A stretch of 12,705 bases of DNA from contig JAFQVE010000444.1 of assembly GCA_017408185.1 (NCBI GenBank), forward strand, positions 1-12,705. Reading direction: 5' to 3'. The stretch comes from Oscillospiraceae bacterium (GTDB lineage Bacteria > Bacillota_A > Clostridia > Oscillospirales > JAAYXM01). Positions 6,871 through 12,705 of the stretch are shown piece by piece. A program made the position numbers and the translations under genes. Positions within the stretch are counted from its first letter, which is position 1, and every line of letters begins with the position of its first letter. The notes under the pieces were generated by a model. That model did no database searches. It saw only the letters and a list, made by a program, of their open reading frames with translations, and was not told the origin of the DNA.

Positions 6871-8130
6871 ATGAGTAAAAGAGTTTTTGCTCCCGGAGAC
6901 GTTCTTCTTCCCAAAGACGGAACGGATATGACCAAATGGAGCGTTGTTGCGTGTGACCAATACACCTCCGAGCCGGAATACTGGTCAAGTGTTTCTTCTT
7001 TTGTCGGAGATGCACCGTCCACACTGCATCTTACATTCCCGGAAATTTATCTTGAGGACGGGAACGGAGATGCAAGAATCGAGCGCATCAACAGTTCTAT
7101 GGCAGAATACATAGCAAACGGTATTTTTACAGAAAAGGTGTCTAAATACATATACGTTGAGCGCACTCAAAGAAACGGAAAGATACGCCGCGGTCTTATG
7201 GGCGTGGTTGACCTTGAAGAGTATGACTATATGCCCGGCTCGCAGTCTAAAATCCGTGCTACGGAGGGCACCGTTCTTGAGCGCATTCCGCCGCGCGTTA
7301 AAATCCGCAAAAATGCAAAGCTTGAAATCCCGCACATAATGCTCCTCATTGACGATGCAGAAAAGACTGTTATCGAACCGCTTGCCGGTGCCGAGCTTCC
7401 TGTTGCATATGACTTTACGCTTATGGAGAATTCAGGCTCTATCCGCGGATATTTTGTAAACGCAGATGAGGAAGCGCGCATAGACAAAGCTCTCGCCGCG
7501 CTTGCTGATGAAGCAGCATTTAATAAGAAATACAATGTTTCCGGCAAAGGCGTTTTACAGTTTGCAGTAGGCGACGGAAACCATTCTCTCGCAACAGCAA
7601 AAGAGTGCTGGCGTCTCGTTAAGGAAACAATCTCCCCTGATGAGTATGAAACACATCCGGCGCGCTTCGCGCTTTGCGAGCTTGTAAATCTGCACGATGC
7701 TTCACTCGAATTCGAAGCAATCCACAGAGTTGTTTTTGACATTGATACAGCGAAAATGCGCAAAGCGCTCTCAGAATATTATGAGCTTTCAAATTCTGCG
7801 GAGCAGAAGTTTATTATGATTACGGCAGACGGCACCGAGGAAATAGGAATCGCAAATCCGAAATCCAATCTCACAGTCGGCTCACTTCAGAAATTCATTG
7901 ACGATTATCTGAAAGAAAACGGCGGAAAGGTGGATTATATCCACGGTGAGGATGTTGTAAAGCGTCTCGGTGCAGAGCCGGGCAACGCAGGCTTTATCCT
8001 TCCTGTAATTTCAAAGGACTCCTTCTTCCCGACCGTTATCTGCGACGGTGCTCTTCCGAGAAAAACTTTTTCCATGGGCGATGCATGGGACAAGAGATTT
8101 TATTTAGAATCAAGAGTTATAAAGAAATAA
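6871..8130 (+). CDS. DUF1015 family protein (COG4198)
   Basis: A 419-residue soluble protein with no signal peptide or membrane segment. I place it in DUF1015 by its N-terminal FAPGDVLLPKDG and WSVVACDQYTSEPEYW, the basic mid-region segment, and the signature VGDGNHSLATAK (G234 to S239 at its core). As I recall, many other family members have a DGHHR-type motif at this place, reminiscent of the ParB/sulfiredoxin-fold nucleotide-binding and serine-kinase proteins; here it reads DGNHS. Clostridial homologues are, from memory, often beside serine-biosynthesis genes (serA/serC), but none is present here. A biochemical role therefore cannot be assigned. ATG 6871 has AAAGGGTGA (6857-6865) just upstream. 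The gene is monocistronic, with its own promoter and a hairpin after the stop. Confidence 0.85.
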   Translation: MSKRVFAPGDVLLPKDGTDMTKWSVVACDQYTSEPEYWSSVSSFVGDAPSTLHLTFPEIYLEDGNGDARIERINSSMAEYIANGIFTEKVSKYIYVERTQRNGKIRRGLMGVVDLEEYDYMPGSQSKIRATEGTVLERIPPRVKIRKNAKLEIPHIMLLIDDAEKTVIEPLAGAELPVAYDFTLMENSGSIRGYFVNADEEARIDKALAALADEAAFNKKYNVSGKGVLQFAVGDGNHSLATAKECWRLVKETISPDEYETHPARFALCELVNLHDASLEFEAIHRVVFDIDTAKMRKALSEYYELSNSAEQKFIMITADGTEEIGIANPKSNLTVGSLQKFIDDYLKENGGKVDYIHGEDVVKRLGAEPGNAGFILPVISKDSFFPTVICDGALPRKTFSMGDAWDKRFYLESRVIKK

Positions 8131-8143
8131 TGTTTATGCAACA

Positions 8144-8173
8144 ATCGCCGCGAAGATTTCTCTTCGCGGCGAT
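8144..8173. terminator. Hairpin terminator between convergent DUF1015 and mreB genes
   Basis: A perfect 13-bp GC-rich stem (8144-8156 with 8161-8173) around a four-base TTTC loop, which reads GAAA on the minus strand. On the plus strand it is followed by ACTTTTGTATTTATT, a usable though interrupted T-rich tail for the DUF1015 gene. The minus-strand tail is poor in T, so termination of mreB here is less certain. Confidence 0.75.
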
Positions 8174-8195
8174 ACTTTTGTATTTATTCAATTTA

Positions 8196-9227
8196 TCAGG
8201 AAAGCATCTGCTTTCTTCTGGAGAGGTTAAGCGTTCCGTCGGTCATATTGCCGAGCTCATCAAGGGTTTTTCCGGTGCCGTAAACAACACAGGAAACAGC
8301 CTCATCTGCAACACGGGTGTCGATACCTGTTTTGGACTGGATAAGCTCTGCAAAGCCCCAGACAAGAGAGCCGCCGCCCGTAAGGACGATACCGTTTGTC
8401 GAAATATCGCCGACAAGCTCAGGCGGAGTGCGCTCAAGCACGCTGTGGATAGCCTCAACAATTCTTGTTGCAGGTTCTTCAAGAGCCTCATACATCTCGC
8501 TTGAGGTTACCGTAAAGATACGCGGAAGCCCCGTCATAAGGCAACGTCCTTTTATTTCCATAGAAATTTCCTCAGGACGCGGGAACACACAGCCGATATT
8601 GATTTTGAGATCCTCTGCGGTACGCTCACCAATCAACACATTATGCTTGCGGCGTATGTATTTGATGATATATTCATCAAAATCATCACCCGCCATTTTA
8701 ATTGATGAGGATTCAACAATATTTGAAAGAGAGATAACAGCAACGTCGGTTGTTCCGCCGCCGATATCAATAATCATATTTCCATCCGGTTCTTCAATCT
8801 TGATACCGGCACCAATTGCAGCCGCAATAGGTTCTTCTATAAGGAACACGCTTCTTGCGCCCGCCTGACGACCTGCATCAATAACCGCACGCTCTTCAAC
8901 CTCTGTTATTCCGCTTGGAACGCAAATAACAACGCGCGGCTTAATAAGGCTAAATCCTCCCATTGCACGGCGAATGAAATTCTTTATCATATGCTCTGTC
9001 ATTTCATAGTCAGAAATAACGCCGCCGCGAAGCGGACGGATAGCGATGATGTTTCCCGGAGTACGACCGAGCATCTTCTGAGCTTCAATACCGACCTTTA
9101 AAACCTTATCGGTTGCTTTATCGACCGCTACGACAGACGGTTCACGCAGCACAATCCCCTTTCCTTTTACGTATACGAGGATAGATGCAGTGCCCAAATC
9201 AATTCCTATATCCCTGCTGAAAACCAT
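8196..9227 (-). CDS. mreB: Rod-shape-determining actin homologue MreB/Mbl
   Basis: A 343-residue bacterial actin that forms membrane-associated filaments guiding cell-wall synthesis. ATP-site motifs are all present: phosphate-1 IGIDLGTAS (D10 in the motif), phosphate-2 IIDIGGGTTDVAV (D154 to D161), and adenosine motif LTGGGSLVWG (T283-G286). VVICVPSGITEVEERAV and FLIEEPIAAAIGAG are typical of MreB. I chose ATG 9227, where GAGGTGG (9240-9234) lies six bases upstream; an in-frame ATG at 9281 falls upstream of the predicted transcription start. The gene stands apart from mreC/mreD and follows recD2 and comF on the same strand, with its own promoter. Whether it is the MreB, Mbl or MreBH paralogue needs a tree. 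Confidence 0.94.
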   Translation of the reverse strand: MVFSRDIGIDLGTASILVYVKGKGIVLREPSVVAVDKATDKVLKVGIEAQKMLGRTPGNIIAIRPLRGGVISDYEMTEHMIKNFIRRAMGGFSLIKPRVVICVPSGITEVEERAVIDAGRQAGARSVFLIEEPIAAAIGAGIKIEEPDGNMIIDIGGGTTDVAVISLSNIVESSSIKMAGDDFDEYIIKYIRRKHNVLIGERTAEDLKINIGCVFPRPEEISMEIKGRCLMTGLPRIFTVTSSEMYEALEEPATRIVEAIHSVLERTPPELVGDISTNGIVLTGGGSLVWGFAELIQSKTGIDTRVADEAVSCVVYGTGKTLDELGNMTDGTLNLSRRKQMLS

Positions 9228-9271
9228 TACTTTCCACCTCAATTTTTCTTCATAAATTCTTTTACCAATAT

Positions 9272-9300
9272 AGTATACCACAAATAAATACCGCTTACAA
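9272..9300 (-). promoter_or_regulatory. mreB: Promoter of mreB
   Basis: The minus strand has -35 TTGTAA (9300-9295), a 17-base spacer, and -10 TATACT (9277-9272) with extended element TGG (9280-9278). Start is near 9265. The -35 is the centre of a dyad (9283-9312), listed separately. Confidence 0.7.
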
Positions 9301-9312
9301 GCATTATTTATT
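9283..9312. promoter_or_regulatory. Dyad centred on the mreB -35 box
   Basis: Outer arms AATAAATA (9283-9290) and TATTTATT (9305-9312) and inner arms GCTT (9293-9296) and AAGC (9299-9302) share one centre, 9297.5. This gives 12 of 14 symmetric positions. It could be an operator, or a weak hairpin ending the upstream comF transcript six bases after its stop. Confidence 0.4.
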
Positions 9313-9317
9313 ACAGA

Positions 9318-9974
9318 TTATTTTTTCCCTTGCCCGGCGGCAGCAATTGTCACAACATACACCTTTTCGGCACCGCTCGTTTTCAAAACGCGGGCACACT
9401 CACTGACTGTGCTTCCCGTGGTAAACACATCGTCAATCAGAATTATGCGTTTTCCGGATACATCCGCAGTTGCAATTTCATATGCGCCGAGAACGTTTGC
9501 CCGTCTGCCTGCCGCATCAGTCTGGCGTGACTGAGGCGAGGAATCACGGCATTTTACAAGCGTCCTCACCGGTTCAGAGCCGATACGACGGCAGGTTTCA
9601 GCCGCCAAAAGCTTTGCCTGATCATATCCGCGGCTCCTTTTTCTTTTTTTACTGAGCGGAACCCATGAAATAATATCATATTTCCCCGCAAGATTTGAAT
9701 TAATACACTCTTCAAGATATTCAGAGAAATCAACGGAATACTTCGAAAGCCCCGCAAATTTATATCTTATAATCGCATTTTTAACATCGCCTTTATAGCG
9801 AAAACACGACCATACACCGTCAACGAACATCACATTTTCTTTGGACTCCTGAGGAATTTTATAAGGCAGCGTATCTCTGCATTTGTCGCATACTCCGTCC
9901 TTTTCAAGAACACGTCTGCAGAACACACACTTGGGAGGAAACAAATATTTTGCGACAAGCTCTGTAATTTTCAA
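9318..9974 (-). CDS. comF: ComF family protein (phosphoribosyltransferase-like)
   Basis: A 218-residue protein of the ComFC type. The N-terminus carries two CxxC pairs (C16/C19 and C29/C32), a predicted zinc ribbon. The C-terminal half is a type I phosphoribosyltransferase fold with the PRPP motif IILIDDVFTTGSTV (D181-D182). Family members are linked to DNA uptake in naturally competent bacteria, but homologues occur widely in non-competent species, so competence should not be inferred from this gene alone. The start is TTG at 9974, supported by a perfect AGGAGG (9988-9983) eight bases upstream and by the family-typical N-terminus beginning right there. It follows recD2 by 30 bases with no promoter between, so the two are probably co-transcribed. 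Confidence 0.92.
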   Translation of the reverse strand: MKITELVAKYLFPPKCVFCRRVLEKDGVCDKCRDTLPYKIPQESKENVMFVDGVWSCFRYKGDVKNAIIRYKFAGLSKYSVDFSEYLEECINSNLAGKYDIISWVPLSKKRKRSRGYDQAKLLAAETCRRIGSEPVRTLVKCRDSSPQSRQTDAAGRRANVLGAYEIATADVSGKRIILIDDVFTTGSTVSECARVLKTSGAEKVYVVTIAAAGQGKK

Positions 9975-10004
9975 ACGCCTTACCTCCTTCGCTCGTAAAT
10001 AATC

Positions 10005-12212
10005 TTAACCGAGAAGCTCTTTTATTCGAGTCTTAAGCGCACTGTACCTGTTTCTTTGTTTATTATTTTCCGTCATACGCTTAACTACGCCGTAGTCGCC
10101 TACGATTATAAGTAACTCTCGTGCTCGCGTCATTGCCGTATACAACACGCTTCTGTGCAAAAGCGTCGGCGAGCTGTCACACGCAACCAGAACAACAGCG
10201 CGAAACTCGCTGCCTTGTGATTTATGAACCGTCATTGCATACGCAAGCTCGAGCTCATTCAGCATAGAAAACGGATAATGCACGAGGCGGGAATCAAAAT
10301 TCACGGTCAGAGTTTCATCGCGGGTATCAATGCTTATAACCTCGCCGATATCTCCGTTAAATATTCCGTAGCCCACTTCGCCGCCGTACATCCCATACCA
10401 GTTTATAGTATAGTTGTTCTTTATCTGCATAACTCTGTCACCCAAACGGAAAAGACGGTCACCAATCTTCTTTTCATCCTTACCCTCCTCAGGAGGATTA
10501 AGCGCTTGCTGTAAACGGTGGTTAAGCTCCACTGTTCCGGTTGAATTTTTACGGCTGACGGCAAGTACCTGAATCTGCGATGCAGGAATATTCATATTAT
10601 CAGGTAATCTCGTTCTGCAAAGCTCAAGCACTGTTTTTACCAGCGACTCATCATCTGTCCGTGACATAAAGAACAAATCATTGTCCTTTTTCCTGAAATC
10701 GGGAAGCTCACCGCGATTGACCGAGTGCGCACCGACAATTATATCACTTTCTGCCGCCTGACGGAAAATCCTGTCAAGGACAACCGTCGGAAACATCTCA
10801 CAGCCAAGCAGATCTTTAAAAACATTTCCGGGTCCGACAGACGGAAGCTGATCGGCATCACCGACAAGAATCAGCTTGCATCGTGGCGGAAGAGCTTTCA
10901 GGGTCGCCGCCATAAGCTCAATGTCAACCATAGACATTTCATCTATTATGAGAACATCGGTCTCAAGCGGATTCTGCTCGTCTCTCGAAAATGACGCCGC
11001 GGTTCCGTGTTCATTGTAGCAAATTTCAAGAAGGCGGTGAATTGTTTTTGCTTCAATCCCGCAAAACTCCGTCATTCTCTTGGCCGCGCGCCCTGTCGGA
11101 GCTGCAAGCATCACCCGCATATCCATTCGCTCAAATGCGGCAAGCATCCCTTTGATAACTGTTGTTTTTCCGGTTCCGGGCCCTCCCGTCAAAAGAAGAA
11201 CTGAGTTGTTCACCGCCATCTCAATTGCTTTTTTTTGCAGAGGTTCAAACTTGAGATTTCCTTTTATCTCCGCTTTCTCAACAATTTCATCGCAACTAAA
11301 CTCTGTTGCCGTATTTGTAGCCGCCAAAACAGCAAGTTTTTTTGCGACATAACTCTCAGCATCGTAAAGCGACGAAAGATAACACGCAGAGAGCCCGCAA
11401 ATTTCCTCTTCTACCACTTCACCGTCAGCAATAAGACGGTCGATGGTTATTTCAATCTGCGCTTCGTCCACACTCAACAGTCTTGCCGTGGCAGCGCGCA
11501 ATTTATCACGAGGAATAAAGGTATGACCTGATTCGGAATTAAAGCGAAGTTCATATATAACAGCCGCAACAAGTCGCTCACGCGCATTGCCCTCAAAGCC
11601 CATGTCTATCGCAAGCTTATCAGCCTTATAAAACGGAACGCCGATTTCCGCATCTGAAAGTATGTACGGGTTTCTGCGGACAAACTCTGTTGCTTTTTTC
11701 CCGTATATATGAAATAATGCAACCGCGATTTCCGGTTCAAGCCCGTTTTCCGAAACAAACTCCATAAGCAGCATCAGGGCACTTTGCTGTTCAAACCTTG
11801 ATGCTATCTGCTCTGCTTTTTTTGCCGTAATTCCGGCTATTTCACACAGCCTGCGCGGATAACGCTCAATTATATAAAGGCTGTCGTCTCCAAAGGTTTC
11901 TACAATTTTTTCTGCAGTTTTCCTGCCTATTCCGCGAATCGCTCCGGACGACAAATACGCAAGAATCATCTCTGCGCTGTTCGGCAGAGTTCTCTGAAAT
12001 GACGTTATTTTAAACTGCGAGCCATAGCTTGGATGATTTGCCCATACTCCGCTTGCCTCTATATACTCCCCGACACCGGCAAACGGAACACAACCGACAG
12101 CAACAGTCTCTCCTCCATCTTCCGTGTGCAGATTCAAAACAGCATATCCGTTATCGTCATTTTTAAATATAACCGAGGCTATTACGCCGCTTATTACAGT
12201 TTCTTCAGTCAT
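10005..12212 (-). CDS. recD2: RecD2-type ATP-dependent DNA helicase
   Basis: A 735-residue SF1B 5'-3' DNA helicase of the RecD2 class, found in bacteria without needing RecBC and linked to DNA repair and replication-fork stability. In order: an N-terminal OB-like region (about 1-80); tandem helix-hairpin-helix DNA-binding motifs (RGIGRKTAEKI and AGITAKKAEQI); Walker A GGPGTGKTT (343-351, K349); Walker B LIIDEMSMVD (D424, E425); motif III VGDADQLPSVGPG; and near the C-terminus AMTVHKSQGSEF and YTAMTRAREL. All helicase motifs look intact and the length is normal. ATG 12212 has GAGGAA (12223-12218) five bases upstream. That site overlaps the stop codon of the micro-ORF before it, suggesting translational coupling. 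Confidence 0.95.
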   Translation of the reverse strand: MTEETVISGVIASVIFKNDDNGYAVLNLHTEDGGETVAVGCVPFAGVGEYIEASGVWANHPSYGSQFKITSFQRTLPNSAEMILAYLSSGAIRGIGRKTAEKIVETFGDDSLYIIERYPRRLCEIAGITAKKAEQIASRFEQQSALMLLMEFVSENGLEPEIAVALFHIYGKKATEFVRRNPYILSDAEIGVPFYKADKLAIDMGFEGNARERLVAAVIYELRFNSESGHTFIPRDKLRAATARLLSVDEAQIEITIDRLIADGEVVEEEICGLSACYLSSLYDAESYVAKKLAVLAATNTATEFSCDEIVEKAEIKGNLKFEPLQKKAIEMAVNNSVLLLTGGPGTGKTTVIKGMLAAFERMDMRVMLAAPTGRAAKRMTEFCGIEAKTIHRLLEICYNEHGTAASFSRDEQNPLETDVLIIDEMSMVDIELMAATLKALPPRCKLILVGDADQLPSVGPGNVFKDLLGCEMFPTVVLDRIFRQAAESDIIVGAHSVNRGELPDFRKKDNDLFFMSRTDDESLVKTVLELCRTRLPDNMNIPASQIQVLAVSRKNSTGTVELNHRLQQALNPPEEGKDEKKIGDRLFRLGDRVMQIKNNYTINWYGMYGGEVGYGIFNGDIGEVISIDTRDETLTVNFDSRLVHYPFSMLNELELAYAMTVHKSQGSEFRAVVLVACDSSPTLLHRSVLYTAMTRARELLIIVGDYGVVKRMTENNKQRNRYSALKTRIKELLG

Positions 12213-12221
12213 TACCGTTCC

Positions 12222-12383
12222 TCACGATTTTCTATTTATAATCCGCTGTATGAACAAACAGAAAGGATTTTCTTTTAAGCTTTTCGGATAAAACAGAATA
12301 TCTGCCAATACCGAAAAAAGCGCAATTACGCAAATTGATGCAAAAACCGCAATTATTGCATCTGCAACAACCCGAATCCACAC
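12222..12383 (-). CDS. Small membrane protein, GTG start, unknown function
   Basis: A 53-residue reading frame ahead of recD2. It starts at GTG 12383, with GAGGTGA (12396-12390) exactly six bases upstream, a textbook spacing. The product begins MWIRVVADAIIAVF and continues with one long hydrophobic segment (about residues 5-32) rich in Ala, Ile, Val, Leu and Phe. A short polar, mostly basic tail follows, ending INRKS. That is the profile of a single-span membrane protein with a Lys/Arg-bearing cytosolic end. The TGA stop (12224-12222) merges with the recD2 ribosome binding site, nine bases before its ATG. A competing frame over the same bases has no proper ribosome binding site. No family is recognised; it could also act as a leader peptide controlling recD2 translation. 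Confidence 0.6.
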   Translation of the reverse strand: MWIRVVADAIIAVFASICVIALFSVLADILFYPKSLKENPFCLFIQRIINRKS

Positions 12384-12447
12384 AGAATATCACCTCGGTA
12401 TATTCTATGCCGAGAAATTTTATGCGTGAAGTCCCGGGCAATGATAT

Positions 12448-12476
12448 ATTATATCAGTTATTTGCAAAATAAACAA
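12448..12476 (-). promoter_or_regulatory. Proximal promoter of micro-ORF-recD2-comF operon
   Basis: The minus strand has -35 TTGTTT (12476-12471), a 17-base spacer, and perfect -10 TATAAT (12453-12448) with extended element TGA (12456-12454). Start is near 12441, leaving a leader of roughly 58 bases before the GTG. Confidence 0.6.
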
Positions 12477-12494
12477 GTCTTACTATATTTATAA

Positions 12495-12523
12495 ATTATA
12501 ACACACACTTGCCGTTATTTCAA
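12495..12523 (-). promoter_or_regulatory. Distal promoter of micro-ORF-recD2-comF operon
   Basis: The minus strand has -35 TTGAAA (12523-12518), a 17-base spacer and perfect -10 TATAAT (12500-12495), with TGT just before the -10. The -35 lies in the loop of a 12-bp hairpin, and the -10 begins at the hairpin foot. Confidence 0.65.
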
Positions 12524-12545
12524 CAAGTGTGTGTTGTTTTCTTTT
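12500..12545. terminator. 12-bp hairpin with T-rich flank
   Basis: AACACACACTTG (12500-12511) pairs perfectly with CAAGTGTGTGTT (12524-12535) around a 12-base loop. On the plus strand it is followed by GTTTTCTTTT, the shape of an intrinsic terminator, yet no plus-strand gene runs into it here. On the minus strand it follows the Cys-rich gene and is followed by TATAATTTAT, a weaker tail. It most likely ends the Cys-rich transcript, but the better T-run is on the wrong side. Confidence 0.55.
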
Positions 12546-12574
12546 ACAATTAACGCTCTGCGCGTCAGGCTTTA

Positions 12575-12705
12575 TTATCTGCAGCAGCCGTGTCTGTGGT
12601 GATGTCCGCAACCGCCTCTTTCAGCACAACATTTACAGCAACAGCAGCAACCGCATTCTCTTTCGTATCCGGCGCACGACTCTCTGCCGCCCGCGTCGAC
12701 ATACT
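12575..12705 (-). CDS. Cys/His-rich protein, C-terminal end only
   Basis: Partial: the gene enters from the right edge and stops at a double TAA (12577-12572). The 42 visible residues include 12 Cys and 4 His, clustered as a CGCCCCCKCC block and a GCGHHHRHGCC block near the end. Of the three minus-strand frames, one stops early. A second is open but gives an Ala/Val-rich low-complexity sequence ending in TGA. This one ends TAA-TAA and gives a sensible Gly-Cys-His metal-binding pattern, so I prefer it. Such tails suggest zinc, copper or iron-sulphur binding, or dense disulphide cross-linking as in coat proteins. I recognise no named family. The N-terminus and full length are unknown. Confidence 0.55.
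   Translation of the reverse strand, partial: YVDAGGRESCAGYERECGCCCCCKCCAERGGCGHHHRHGCCR

Noticed and set aside
9228..9281. N-terminal extension of mreB from ATG 9281
   Set aside because: That ATG lies upstream of the predicted transcription start; ATG 9227 has GAGGTGG and gives the family-typical N-terminus.
9318..12212. recD2-comF as evidence of a competence or defence island
   Set aside because: Both families are widespread housekeeping genes in Clostridia; no comE/comG genes, nucleases or toxin-antitoxin pairs are nearby.
12232..12441. Minus-strand 69-codon frame with many Cys, starting TTG
   Set aside because: It overlaps the micro-ORF in another frame, has no ribosome binding site before its TTG, and would start at the predicted transcription start. 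The Cys come from TGC/TGT created by shifting GCA/ATT-rich codons.

Overview
The window looks like chromosomal housekeeping DNA from a low-to-moderate GC Gram-positive of the class Clostridia, probably an uncultured gut or environmental Oscillospirales/Christensenellales-like lineage. The evidence is the strong AGGAGG-type ribosome binding sites, TTGACA/TATAAT promoters with short spacers, tRNAs with encoded CCA, a SpoVB/MurJ-like flippase, a recD2-comF-mreB block and a clostridial-type DUF1015 protein. The taxonomic guess is inference; there is no rRNA. I see no phage, transposase, CRISPR array or defence operon.

Layout, left to right. Bases 1-47 hold a minus-strand promoter with a perfect palindrome, for a gene outside the window. 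A minus-strand tRNA-Leu(CAG) with its promoter and terminator follows. Its promoter is back to back with the plus-strand promoter of a two-gene operon (435-3897) encoding the two halves of a heterodimeric ABC exporter; the genes overlap by 11 bases. A perfect bidirectional hairpin (3907-3948) separates this from a convergent minus-strand operon: rpe (ribulose-phosphate 3-epimerase), then a 582-residue MOP-superfamily flippase. Upstream of rpe is a hairpin-rich stretch with no assigned function (6491-6603), then a minus-strand tRNA-Gly(GCC) with its own promoter and terminator. Next is a plus-strand DUF1015 gene (6871-8130), which ends at a 13-bp hairpin shared with a convergent minus-strand block.

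That block reads, in transcription order, a 53-codon GTG-start membrane micro-ORF (my call), recD2 (DNA helicase), comF (phosphoribosyltransferase-like, TTG start), and mreB, which has its own promoter. Two tandem promoters lie upstream of the micro-ORF; the distal one is built into a 12-bp hairpin. The right edge holds the last 42 codons of an extremely Cys/His-rich minus-strand protein.

How the genes work together: the exporter subunits have complementary sequence degeneracies, so one ATP site should be canonical and the other degenerate. MreB and the flippase both relate to cell-envelope growth but lie in separate transcription units. RecD2 and ComF belong to families linked to DNA repair and DNA uptake. 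Most of the window is ordinary. The stretches most worth a second look are the Cys-rich tail, the micro-ORF with its overlapping hairpin/promoter leader, the structured intergenic element near 6.5 kb, and the dyad-decorated promoters. I found no convincing new multi-gene system.
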